A stretch of DNA of 64,000 bases. It comes from a virus. Of this stretch, positions 6,549-13,551 are shown piece by piece. The stretch lies in IMG/VR virus record IMGVR_UViG_3300005921_000006, positions 1 to 64,000 of that record; one strand, given 5' to 3'. The translations under genes were made by a program, and so were the position numbers. Each line of letters begins with the position of its first letter. Within the stretch, counting starts at the first letter, position 1. Below the pieces are notes generated by a model that saw only the letters and a list, made by a program, of their open reading frames with translations, made no database searches and was not told the origin of the DNA.

Positions 6549-7601
6549 ATGGAGTTAACCGCCACGAACGTAAACCAGGCCGTAAACGAGGGTTTCCACT
6601 ACCTAGCCGTAGCCGGGGTGGAGGAGAACTCCCGGAACGGAAAAGTAATCGTCGCCCCCGAGCCGGTGCTTACTACCTACACCCACCCCACGGAGCGCGT
6701 GCTGTTTAGTCCGCTGCGGGACGCAAATCCCTTTTTTCATCTAATGGAAGCACTTTGGATGCTAGCGGGCCGGAACGATGTAGCTTGGCCTGCGTATTTC
6801 GCCAAGAACATTGCGCAGTATTCGGACGACGGTTCTGAATTTTGGGGTGCTTATGGAAAACGCTGGCGTAGCTGGTTTAACGGTCACGACCAGATTGTTG
6901 AAATAATCAACGACCTAAAAGAAAATCCTGAAAGCCGCCGTTGTGTAATTTCTATGTGGGATGGTTATGCGGATAGAAAGCAAGCACTGCTAGGTGGAAA
7001 AGACGTACCTTGCAACACCCACATCTACTTCGACCTGCGCGGCGGAGTACTGAACATGACGGTAATGCAGCGCAGTGGAGATGCGTTGTGGGGTGTGTAT
7101 GGGGCCAACGCTGTGCATATGAGCATTTTGCAGGAATACGTCGCGGCGGGCGTAGGTGCTCCGGTGGGGGTCTATCGGCAATTTTGTAACAATTTCCACG
7201 TGTACCCGGCGAACCTACCCAACGCGCCGCAGGCTTACGCTTCGGTTGCGCCGTTTAGCTGTATCCGCGCCTTAGCCATAGACGCCGACACTAGCGACGC
7301 CTACAAGACCGGCGAGGTAACGCCGTTCCCGCTGGTGAACACGGACATAGAGACGTGGGATGCGGACTTGAAACGATTCATGGAGCGTCCTTGTGACGGA
7401 CCTGGTGCCGGTTCTATCTACCGTTTTGAAGATCCATTCTTTAATTCTGTAGCTCAACCGATGTACTGCGGCTGGAAGCAACGTAAAGAGAAACGCGGGA
7501 CATGCATAGAGTGGGCGCGCTTAATCAGCGCCCCCGACTGGCGCAAAGCCTGCGTGGAGTGGATTGAACGCCGAGAGGCGAAGAAAGGAAGTGCAGAATG
7601 A
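6549..7601 (+). CDS. Thymidylate synthase-fold enzyme, probable dUMP hydroxymethylase
   Basis: A 350-residue protein starting at ATG after GAAAGGAGATCTT. Landmarks of the thymidylate synthase fold are visible: FHLMEALWMLAGR (63-75), GAYGKRWRSW (100-109), catalytic Cys155 in DVPCNTHIYF, phosphate-binding QRSGD (174-178), Asn187 in GANAVHM, and FHVY (216-219). Asn187 is at the position that is Asn in dUMP enzymes and Asp in dCMP hydroxymethylases, so dUMP is the likely substrate. Sequence alone cannot separate methylation from hydroxymethylation. The kinase and hypermodification genes just upstream favour hydroxymethylation, giving 5-hmdUMP for incorporation into phage DNA. Confidence 0.85.
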   Translation: MELTATNVNQAVNEGFHYLAVAGVEENSRNGKVIVAPEPVLTTYTHPTERVLFSPLRDANPFFHLMEALWMLAGRNDVAWPAYFAKNIAQYSDDGSEFWGAYGKRWRSWFNGHDQIVEIINDLKENPESRRCVISMWDGYADRKQALLGGKDVPCNTHIYFDLRGGVLNMTVMQRSGDALWGVYGANAVHMSILQEYVAAGVGAPVGVYRQFCNNFHVYPANLPNAPQAYASVAPFSCIRALAIDADTSDAYKTGEVTPFPLVNTDIETWDADLKRFMERPCDGPGAGSIYRFEDPFFNSVAQPMYCGWKQRKEKRGTCIEWARLISAPDWRKACVEWIERREAKKGSAE

Positions 7602-7870
7602 AGCATTCACCAGGGGAATGGCTTGTGTTAGAAGTACGCGGCCATAAGTTTGTTGCAGCGCCTGCTTACGAAGGTCACCCACATTTTAAACATACACGGT
7701 TTGTAGACATAGCCGGAAGCGAAGACTACCCTTGCAAAGAAGCCGATCTTAAACTTATCGCCGCCGCGCCCAAAATGGCGGCGCTACTTTTGGCGGGAAT
7801 AACGCACGTAACCCACGGACCTAAACGCAGCGAAGTAGAAGCCGTGTTGCGTAATGCGGGGGTGTTATGA
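7598..7870 (+). CDS. Conserved small phage protein
   Basis: A 90-residue protein with ATGA overlap to the hydroxymethylase gene. The segment EADLKLIAAAPKMAALLLAG resembles the 'DArLIAaAPel' motif of a common family of small phage proteins of unknown function. The N-terminal part (SPGEWLVLEVRGHKFVAA) is beta-rich, as in that family. No enzyme motif is visible. Confidence 0.75.
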   Translation: MKHSPGEWLVLEVRGHKFVAAPAYEGHPHFKHTRFVDIAGSEDYPCKEADLKLIAAAPKMAALLLAGITHVTHGPKRSEVEAVLRNAGVL

Positions 7871-8238
7871 GAATCTATATTGCCGCCTGCTTCGGTCAGC
7901 AGGCCGAAGTGCGGGAAAAAGCGGACCAGCTAACCCAGGCTAAACACGTTTGTACCAGCAACTGGCGCTACGAAAAACCCTCGGGCGACGGGAGCGAAGC
8001 TAAACACGCCAGCAAGTATCTCCAGGCCGCTATGCAGGACTTGCGGGACATCGACAGTAGCGACCTGCTGGTGCTGCTGGCGGGGCAGGTATCCACCACG
8101 GGCGGAAAACATTTTGAAGTAGGCTACGCCGTTGCCAAGGGCAAGCAGGTAGTTGTCGTCGGTGCCCCGGAAAACGTGTTCCACTGGACGCTCCCGCGCT
8201 TTGCTACTTGGCAGGAATTTATGGAGACCTTACCATGA
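7867..8238 (+). CDS. Nucleoside 2-deoxyribosyltransferase-like protein
   Basis: A 123-residue protein. The N-terminal strand RIYIAACF is followed by SNW, then DLRDIDSSDLLVLL (about 58-71) and TTGGKHFEVGYAVAKGK (about 77-93). Glu84 in HFEVGYA is the expected catalytic residue of the family. Relatives cleave or exchange the base of deoxynucleosides or deoxynucleotides. Beside a thymine-modification operon it may recycle or clear nucleotides. The overlap with both neighbours indicates co-translation. Confidence 0.75.
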   Translation: MRIYIAACFGQQAEVREKADQLTQAKHVCTSNWRYEKPSGDGSEAKHASKYLQAAMQDLRDIDSSDLLVLLAGQVSTTGGKHFEVGYAVAKGKQVVVVGAPENVFHWTLPRFATWQEFMETLP

Positions 8239-8648
8239 AAGCTAACGAACAGCAGGTGGGCGGCTCCCACTACGGCGGAGCCAGCTGGCAACACTGGGAT
8301 TTCTGCGTAGAAAACGATCTGCGCTACCTGGAGGGCACGATTACCAAGTACGTAGCCCGTTGGAAGGACAAAGCGGGCCGTCAAGACCTGGAAAAAGCCC
8401 TGCACTACGCGGAAAAGCTGTACGAAATTAACAATACGTTCTGGGGTAAGCTGGGCTTCCTGCGCAACCGCCACCAGCGTATTCCTAACGTACGTGGACT
8501 GGACGAAATGACTTCGTTGTACCGGCTGAACGCCACGGAGCGAGAAATATTCCGGCTGGCCGTAGAGTATAAGAATCTAACCGAATTAAAAGGACTGGTG
8601 GCGCTGCTAACGTTGCGGCTGGCTCAAGTGCCGCCGTTAGGATTCTAA
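8235..8648 (+). CDS. DUF3310-type phage protein
   Basis: A 137-residue protein; the ATG at 8235 overlaps the previous TGA. The N-terminal 60 residues carry the DUF3310 pattern: QQVGGSHYGG, HWDFCVENDLRYLEGTITKY, VARWKDKAGRQDLEKALHYAEKL. This family is widespread in phages and sometimes annotated as nucleotide-kinase related, without firm proof. The C-terminal half is helical and not recognised. It is the last gene of the + strand operon; its stop shares four bases with the convergent gene. Confidence 0.85.
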   Translation: MKANEQQVGGSHYGGASWQHWDFCVENDLRYLEGTITKYVARWKDKAGRQDLEKALHYAEKLYEINNTFWGKLGFLRNRHQRIPNVRGLDEMTSLYRLNATEREIFRLAVEYKNLTELKGLVALLTLRLAQVPPLGF

Positions 8649-9376
8649 CTTCCAATTGCCGCCAGGTCGGCGGATAACTGTGCGGTTGCTACCGGCCCCG
8701 TCCAGTTGGGGCTAATTAGCGCGTGCGCTTCGTCGAAGTAGAGCATAAAAAACGCCCAGGTCATTTTCTGTAAAGCACCCCAAGTTACGCACGTCAAATA
8801 GTTGCTGTCGTAAGCGACTACCGCTACGCAATGTCCACCCCAGCTGTTCGGGGCAGAGTTGCCCGTAGCACCGTCACCTACTACGTCCCATACGCCACCC
8901 ACCTGTGATTGCGCCGAAAGCGGCAGGTTAACGCCCGTATTCAGCCCGCCGAACAGGTAAATGCCTTGTTGTACGCGGAGCTGAGTAAGGTTAACCTCCG
9001 CGTGGGCTGCGATGCCGTAACCGCCCAGCCCGTACTCTTGCCAGTCCTGGCAAACGGTTAAAATATCGCCGCCCTGGTCCGTGCTAGGATCGCCGTTCAC
9101 GTAGCCGTCCCAGGCTTCGTAAGCCGCGAGAATAGCGGAGTCCGGCACGGTTACTTCGCTCCCTCCGTTCGCAGTCCAGGCTTGTATTAAGTGCCCCGGC
9201 CCCGCTATTGTGCAATCGCCGAGCGAGTCGTTCAGCATCATGCCCCAGCTGGTAATTCCCGCCGTATAATCTACGGCGGGAGGAGCGGGGTCTAGAGTGG
9301 TTAAGAAGGAGTGCATTGCCGCCGCCCGCAGGCGGGACAACCCATTCCGGCGTACGGGGCGGCGTCCGAGCTTCAT
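8645..9376 (-). CDS. Papain/C39-like cysteine peptidase-like protein
   Basis: A 243-residue protein, last gene of the late - strand unit. A candidate active-site Cys lies in MMLNDSLGDCTIAGPGHLIQ (about residue 55), and a His in WGGHCVAVVAYD with a following Trp-Gly (TWG). This order (Cys, then GGHxV, then aromatic) suggests a papain-like fold. I know similar sequences mainly as uncharacterised phage and soil-bacterial proteins. Its place after the small membrane genes would fit a lysis or peptide-cleaving role, but peptidoglycan activity is not shown. Confidence 0.5.
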   Translation of the reverse strand: MKLGRRPVRRNGLSRLRAAAMHSFLTTLDPAPPAVDYTAGITSWGMMLNDSLGDCTIAGPGHLIQAWTANGGSEVTVPDSAILAAYEAWDGYVNGDPSTDQGGDILTVCQDWQEYGLGGYGIAAHAEVNLTQLRVQQGIYLFGGLNTGVNLPLSAQSQVGGVWDVVGDGATGNSAPNSWGGHCVAVVAYDSNYLTCVTWGALQKMTWAFFMLYFDEAHALISPNWTGPVATAQLSADLAAIGS

Positions 9377-9957
9377 ATTTCGTAAACCTTCCCGAACACC
9401 GCCGCCGCCTTGTTAAAAGTGGCTTTAAAGCCGCTGGCCTTGCTCTTAAAAATTTCGTACAACTTCAGTTTCTTTTCGTCGCTCGTGCCCGGAGCTATTG
9501 CCGGGGCCAGGTTGGTAATGGCCGTCAGCATGTCCGTAATCGCCGCGAACACCGCCGCTACCTTGGCCTGCGTTGCCGGGTCGGTAATATGCACCGCCGC
9601 CAGCAGCGTAGTAAGACTGCCCGAGGTAGTGTTGACGATGGCTACGATCTGGTTTAAGATTCCCGGCTGGGCCGAGGCAAGTGCCGACTGGTAAGCGGCG
9701 ATCAGGCCCTTTAGCGTAACCAGGTCGGTCTGCGCCTGCGCTTCCCATTGGTTAAAACTGGTCATTACCGACTCGCTTACGCCTACGCCGAAAGCCGCGA
9801 GAATGGCAATAGCCGCCTGAATCGCCGGACCCAGCAGAGCCAGGATAGAGGAAGCCTGCGCTTCCCAGTCGCCGCACCCCGCCATAAGCCAGCAAAGGTC
9901 CAGCACGAAGAAAACTGCAATCAGTTTCCAAAACGTTCGAGCGTGAAAATATTTCAT
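9373..9957 (-). CDS. Exported Ala-rich helical protein, possible lipoprotein
   Basis: A 194-residue protein with an N-terminal hydrophobic segment (FWKLIAVFFVLDLCWLMAGC) ending in a lipobox-like L-M-A-G-C, which is imperfect. The remainder is Ala/Thr/Ile-rich and mostly helical, without motifs. It overlaps the next gene by ATGA. Among lysis-like genes it could be an outer-membrane spanin component, but it is longer than usual and lacks a clear coiled coil. Confidence 0.6.
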   Translation of the reverse strand: MKYFHARTFWKLIAVFFVLDLCWLMAGCGDWEAQASSILALLGPAIQAAIAILAAFGVGVSESVMTSFNQWEAQAQTDLVTLKGLIAAYQSALASAQPGILNQIVAIVNTTSGSLTTLLAAVHITDPATQAKVAAVFAAITDMLTAITNLAPAIAPGTSDEKKLKLYEIFKSKASGFKATFNKAAAVFGKVYEI

Positions 9958-9960
9958 AGT

Positions 9961-10845
9961 TTATGCTCCTAGTCTTACGCCGTAAAACATCGCCGCAAAC
10001 TGTTCTATCGCCGTCTGTTCATCGTGGTCATTCCAAGTGACTTGGCAGATATAAGGAACCGTTGCGGGCGTGACCGCGATCTGATCCAAGAAGTAGTTCC
10101 CTGCCTGGTGGTCAATATCGGTAGTTGCATCGCCCGTGCCCCACACGTCCAGTGAGTAATTCCGTGTCCCGGTGAATTGCGGGGCCATCACGCCAGCAGG
10201 AAGTGGCACGCCGCCGTTGTTGAAGCCAAGGCAGACACCCGCAAACTTCATCGTTGGTTTGGCATTGTCGGCCTTCAGGATGGCAATCAGGTCGGTGTCG
10301 CTGTTCGCTTGCGCGGGAGGGTTAGGCCAAGAGTAGCCCGTGTGCCACGACAGAATCGGGTTGTTCGGAAACGCAGCCTGTACCGTCGCCACATCCACGC
10401 CCGCCGAATTCGCCAGATCGAATTCGAGGATATCGCCGCCGGGGACGTAGCAGGGGGACGCGAGAATCTGCTGGTAGCTGGGTGATTGCAGCGCCGTAAT
10501 GACAGCCTGTGTGGGGTTCGGCTGCCCCTTGGCGATCCACTGATCCAGCACGAAGGCAAAGAGCATATCCCGCTCCATGCACTCTTCCCAGATCATTATA
10601 GTGGCCTCTTGCAGCACAGGGTTTACGGTCGGACCTTGCACCGTCAAGCATACACCGTCGAAACCCATCTGCTGCATCAAGGAGAGTTGATTCGACACAA
10701 CCGTAAGATTATTGGATTGATAACGACTGACGCGGTGAACCTTTTCAACCCCGCCGCTTGTCTCTCCAAACCACGCTACCATGTGGGCCATCAGCTTGCC
10801 ACTCCAGCCCGGTATCAAGTTCTGAATTGTTGTTTTAAAGTTCAC
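9961..10845 (-). CDS. Glycoside hydrolase-like (TIM-barrel) protein
   Basis: A 294-residue protein; GTG at 10845 is preferred because GGGAGGAC lies just upstream. The N-terminus (KLMAHMVAWFGE, QMGFDGVCLTVQGP) and spaced strand-like segments (LFAFVLDQW, GDILEFDL, PILSWHTGY, FAGVCLGF, YICQVTWNDHDE) read like a beta/alpha barrel related to GH71/GH99-type proteins. There is no signal peptide. In this position it may degrade a host surface polysaccharide or act in lysis. Family assignment is tentative. Confidence 0.45.
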   Translation of the reverse strand: MNFKTTIQNLIPGWSGKLMAHMVAWFGETSGGVEKVHRVSRYQSNNLTVVSNQLSLMQQMGFDGVCLTVQGPTVNPVLQEATIMIWEECMERDMLFAFVLDQWIAKGQPNPTQAVITALQSPSYQQILASPCYVPGGDILEFDLANSAGVDVATVQAAFPNNPILSWHTGYSWPNPPAQANSDTDLIAILKADNAKPTMKFAGVCLGFNNGGVPLPAGVMAPQFTGTRNYSLDVWGTGDATTDIDHQAGNYFLDQIAVTPATVPYICQVTWNDHDEQTAIEQFAAMFYGVRLGA

Positions 10846-11032
10846 TTGTCCTCCCTTTCCCGAACGCCCACTGTGCAAATCCGCCGGAAAGTACGGATAA
10901 GGCTCCTAGAATATACTGCAATCCGAAGCTGGTTTTTTCCTCTACGTGACCCAGGGCAATAACTCCCGCGAGCGCCGCTAACAACACCAGCAGCAAGAAG
11001 CCGAAGATCATGCGCGGTTCTTTAAGACCCAT
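10835..11032 (-). CDS. Two-span membrane protein, holin-like
   Basis: A 65-residue protein starting at ATG 11032 (MGLKEPRM); the longer in-frame start lies inside the next gene. Two hydrophobic helices (IFGFLLLVLLAALAGVIALG and LQYILGALSVLSGGFAQWAF) are joined by a charged turn, as in small class II-type holins. It sits with several other small membrane genes upstream of the GH-like gene. Holin activity is inferred. Confidence 0.55.
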   Translation of the reverse strand: MGLKEPRMIFGFLLLVLLAALAGVIALGHVEEKTSFGLQYILGALSVLSGGFAQWAFGKGRTSEL

Positions 11033-11201
11033 AGTATCCGAGATAAACGACGCTGCCGATAACCGGCCAAGTGTTCGGGTACACGCCATAGGCCGCGTAG
11101 AACGCCGCCCATGCGGTATTCAGAGCGGCCACGGTGTCAGCGCCGGAAGAAATTCCGGTCAGGTCTACGAACGACTGAAATTTATTTGGCGGTCCCGGCA
11201 T
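11022..11201 (-). CDS. Small protein, 59 aa, unknown
   Basis: ATG at 11201 after AGGAGAATAGCT, a good ribosome site. The product begins MPGPPNKFQSFVDLTG and ends in an aromatic, Tyr-rich tail (WAAFYAAYGVYPNTW, VVYLGYYGS). It overlaps its downstream neighbour by 11 bases. It has no hydrophobic span long enough for a membrane helix. No family recognised. Confidence 0.6.
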   Translation of the reverse strand: MPGPPNKFQSFVDLTGISSGADTVAALNTAWAAFYAAYGVYPNTWPVIGSVVYLGYYGS

Positions 11202-11568
11202 TAGCTATTCTCCTGTACTGAAAATTATTGTGCACATCCTTAAACCAAAACCCACACTCTTTACGCACGATGCTCTTGCAAGTTCCTCGCTCTTCCCAAA
11301 CAGCATAGTCGGCTATATACCCAACCCCCTGAGTAAGAATAGCAACTGTATCAACTCCACTCTTAACATCATCCAGACAGGGACGAAACGTATCTCCGTT
11401 TGGTTCTTCATCGCTCTTAAATGCGAAGTCCCCATTATCCAATTGCTCAATAATGGCTACATGGTTTTCGTGGACTACAGTAATTTTGGGAATGCGGTAC
11501 GCACCGTAAGTGAGGCCGGCACAGCAACAGCAGGCAAAGCATAGTGCTCCCCACCGCGCCCCACCCAA
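11182..11568 (-). CDS. Exported or membrane-anchored protein, unknown
   Basis: About 128 residues if started at TTG 11568. The frame stays open to 11739 but there overlaps a better-supported small gene. An N-terminal hydrophobic Cys-rich segment (ALCFACCCCAGLTYGAY) is followed by a soluble domain with several Cys and a periodic aromatic pattern (CGFWFKDVHNNFQY). Possibly an anchored periplasmic protein of the lysis cluster. Start codon uncertain. Confidence 0.5.
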   Translation of the reverse strand: MGGARWGALCFACCCCAGLTYGAYRIPKITVVHENHVAIIEQLDNGDFAFKSDEEPNGDTFRPCLDDVKSGVDTVAILTQGVGYIADYAVWEERGTCKSIVRKECGFWFKDVHNNFQYRRIANAGTAK

Positions 11569-11572
11569 ACGA

Positions 11573-11743
11573 CTATTCTTTTCTTTCCGCTTCAATCTTT
11601 TGAAGCCACTTGCGAAGTTTGTACAGTTCTGACTCAGATTCGTTCTGCTTCTTTTCCACAACTTCAACACGACCAATAAGGCGTAGTAGCATCCAACAAG
11701 CCAGCCCAAGTACCCAACCAGTTGTGCCAGGCGACCCATTCAT
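11573..11743 (-). CDS. Small membrane protein with coiled-coil tail, 56 aa
   Basis: ATG at 11743 after GGGAGGGAC, a strong ribosome site. One hydrophobic span (WVLGLACWMLLRLIG) is followed by a charged heptad-like region (VEVVEKKQNESESELYKLRK and onward). This architecture, one membrane helix plus a coiled coil, is that of inner-membrane spanins or of small proteins linking holin and endolysin. The role is inferred from architecture and position only. Confidence 0.55.
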   Translation of the reverse strand: MNGSPGTTGWVLGLACWMLLRLIGRVEVVEKKQNESESELYKLRKWLQKIEAERKE

Positions 11744-11773
11744 GTCCCTCCCCCGTGCTTTTTAGATTCCGCA

Positions 11774-11923
11774 CTAGCCCCCGGCTTCCCTTCCGAGCGC
11801 TTCCCGTAACTGCCGCAACTTCACCGTGATTCGTTCGCGCCAAAATTCATCATCCGTATCAGCCAGCATCTGTTCCAGGAATTTAATTTCCTTCTCCACC
11901 TCACTTTTGGGCGTCTCGCTCAT
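11774..11923 (-). CDS. Small helical protein, 49 aa
   Basis: ATG at 11923, overlapping the end of the next upstream gene by 23 bases. The product (MSETPKSEVEKEIKFLEQML...) is charged and probably a pair of helices. The ribosome site is weak. It belongs to the chain of overlapping small genes at 11-12.8 kb. No family recognised. Confidence 0.5.
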   Translation of the reverse strand: MSETPKSEVEKEIKFLEQMLADTDDEFWRERITVKLRQLREALGREAGG

Positions 11924-12134
11924 CCTGTCTGCCCTGCGCCACCGCCGTTTTTAGCAGCTCCGTCATACGCCCGTTAATTTCCACCTTGACCGTGTGCAGC
12001 TCCTGCTTTGTTTCTCCGTGCATCGCCTTGGCGTCCCTCCGCCCTAGCGCGGCGGTTACCAAAGCCCCCAGCCCAACCAGCGTAGGCGGAAGCGTGGTTA
12101 CACAGGCTACGATAATAATAGTCCTATCCGTCAC
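11901..12134 (-). CDS. Membrane-anchored helical protein, 77 aa
   Basis: GTG at 12134 overlapping the previous stop (GTGA). An N-terminal membrane helix (TIIIVACVTTLPPTLVGLGALVTAAL) precedes a basic turn and an amphipathic helix (HGETKQELHTVKVEINGRMTE). Such proteins often stand beside phage holins. Function inferred only as membrane-associated. Confidence 0.6.
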   Translation of the reverse strand: MTDRTIIIVACVTTLPPTLVGLGALVTAALGRRDAKAMHGETKQELHTVKVEINGRMTELLKTAVAQGRQDERDAQK

Positions 12135-12289
12135 TTCAATCCGACCAGCTTTGGTACACTCTCCAGCAGAAAAGCCAGCAGCCCACAGGCATAGGCCAGC
12201 CGTCCGATTTCCTGGAGCTTCGGGTTAACGCACAATGCATACATTAACAAACCTACGACGGCTACCAGCAAACTTAAATAGATAATCAT
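12131..12289 (-). CDS. Two-span small membrane protein, 52 aa
   Basis: ATG at 12289 after AAGGAGGCGAA, an excellent ribosome site. Two hydrophobic helices (IIYLSLLVAVVGLLMYALCV and LAYACGLLAFLLESVPKLVG) flank a short polar turn, a typical small-holin topology. It may pair with the gene at 10835 as holin and antiholin. Confidence 0.6.
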   Translation of the reverse strand: MIIYLSLLVAVVGLLMYALCVNPKLQEIGRLAYACGLLAFLLESVPKLVGLK

Positions 12290-12765
12290 TTCGCCTCCTT
12301 CGGTACGGTTGTAGTGGTGGTTTGCAGCTGAGTTACTTCCGTAGTCTGCCTCACAACCTGCGCCTCCACCACGGCAGCTTGTGGTAGCGGACCTGGCATT
12401 TGTGGAAGCACTTGATTGATAAGCGGAATCTTACTTACGGCCATGTCCATAATGGAATCCAGTGTATGCCCGAATACCGCTGCAATCGGGGGTACCTGTG
12501 TCACCAGCTGCACGGCGGACCCGTAACCTTCCCACCCCAACGCAGCTAGTAGTCGGTCCGCCATGCCGGGGGTGAACATAATCCAGAACACCATTGACTC
12601 CAGGAATGCCCTTACAATCAAAGGCACCCAGGCTCTTTGCAAGTAGTTGAGGTAGCCCGTCGCCACAGGGTTAGGAGGGTTAATGCCGTAGTAGGCACGC
12701 TTGAGCCAGTAAGTGCCCATGCCTAACAGATACCAAAGCCAGAGCCAGACGATGTGCCAGTTCAT
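12286..12765 (-). CDS. Membrane protein, unknown
   Basis: A 159-residue protein starting at ATG 12765 (AGGGGG at good spacing); GTG at 12771 is an alternative. It is Trp-rich at the N-terminus (NWHIVWLWLWYLLGMGTYW), has a second hydrophobic region (VPLIVRAFLESMVFWIMF), and ends with a Thr/Val/Gln-rich, probably extended tail. First gene of the lysis-like cluster after the fibre genes. No family recognised. Confidence 0.6.
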   Translation of the reverse strand: MNWHIVWLWLWYLLGMGTYWLKRAYYGINPPNPVATGYLNYLQRAWVPLIVRAFLESMVFWIMFTPGMADRLLAALGWEGYGSAVQLVTQVPPIAAVFGHTLDSIMDMAVSKIPLINQVLPQMPGPLPQAAVVEAQVVRQTTEVTQLQTTTTTVPKEAK

Positions 12766-12774
12766 AAACACCCC

Positions 12775-13548
12775 CTAGTTCGGATTCCCGTACAGCACCG
12801 CTCCCCACGTTTGTGAGTTCGAGCTTGCCGCGAACACCGTAACCGTAGTGCCGGAAACGCTACAAGCTCCCGCCAGTGCGGTAGCGCCTTGCACCTGAAC
12901 TTGACAAATGGGCGTAACGTTAAACGCCGCCGCGAGGGTAAACGTACAGCTGGACGCGCCACTCATTGTGCAGGTTCCCAGCTTAATTACGCTTCCCCCC
13001 AATCCGCACACTAGCTGACCCAGCGTGTTAATGCCTAGGACGACGCTACCCGTGGAACACGAAGAAGCGTACACTCCGCCCGGTAGCAAGGTAGACGGTA
13101 GAGGCAGATTAATGAGCAGCACGGCGCTGGGGGAGGTGGGAACGTAAGTGTCGAAGTTGCAGACCCCCGCCGTACACCAGGAGCTATTCGTTTGCGGGTA
13201 GACGCACTGATAGCCCGAGTTCGACCCGCCCAAAACCTTTTGGCCAGAAGAATTAAACACCGTAACCTGGAAACAAATGTTTTGCGGTTGGGTAAGTAGA
13301 ACGTTAGCGACCAGGCAGGTGTTAGCGATAGCACCGTTGAGTACAGGGCACACCGTGGGCGCGAGTATCTGCTGCCCCCCACCGCCGGCCTGATAACTCA
13401 GCGACTGCTGGTTGGTACCTACGGCCTGGAACACAATCTGTCCGGCAGGGAGTTTGGTAGTGCCCTGGGCAATATTCGACGCCGTAACGGAAACAAAATT
13501 CTGCGCCCAGGCGGAACCGAGAAGCAACAGCCAGAGAAATTTTCGCAT
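12775..13548 (-). CDS. Exported fibre-like protein (N-domain plus shared C-domain)
   Basis: A 257-residue protein with a signal peptide (MRKFLWLLLLGSAWAQ, cleavage after AQ). The N-terminal domain (about 17-175; landmarks VTASNIAQG, CFQVTVFNSSG, CNFDTYVPTSP) is homologous to the N-terminus of the 15534 gene. The last 70 residues (ICQVQVQGATALAGACSVSG ... TWGAVLYGNPN) match the C-terminus of the 18991 gene. Position with the baseplate suggests a tail fibre or adsorption protein, but a Sec signal on a virion part is unusual. Many paired Cys would suit oxidising periplasmic folding. Confidence 0.65.
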   Translation of the reverse strand: MRKFLWLLLLGSAWAQNFVSVTASNIAQGTTKLPAGQIVFQAVGTNQQSLSYQAGGGGQQILAPTVCPVLNGAIANTCLVANVLLTQPQNICFQVTVFNSSGQKVLGGSNSGYQCVYPQTNSSWCTAGVCNFDTYVPTSPSAVLLINLPLPSTLLPGGVYASSCSTGSVVLGINTLGQLVCGLGGSVIKLGTCTMSGASSCTFTLAAAFNVTPICQVQVQGATALAGACSVSGTTVTVFAASSNSQTWGAVLYGNPN

Positions 13549-13551
13549 ACC

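Noticed and set aside
9316-10962. Several + strand frames over the lysis-like genes
   Set aside because: They mirror the real - strand genes, have Arg/His-rich shadow composition and no ribosome sites.
11569-11739. N-terminal extension of the 11182 protein
   Set aside because: The same bases encode a small membrane/coiled-coil protein with a much stronger ribosome site.
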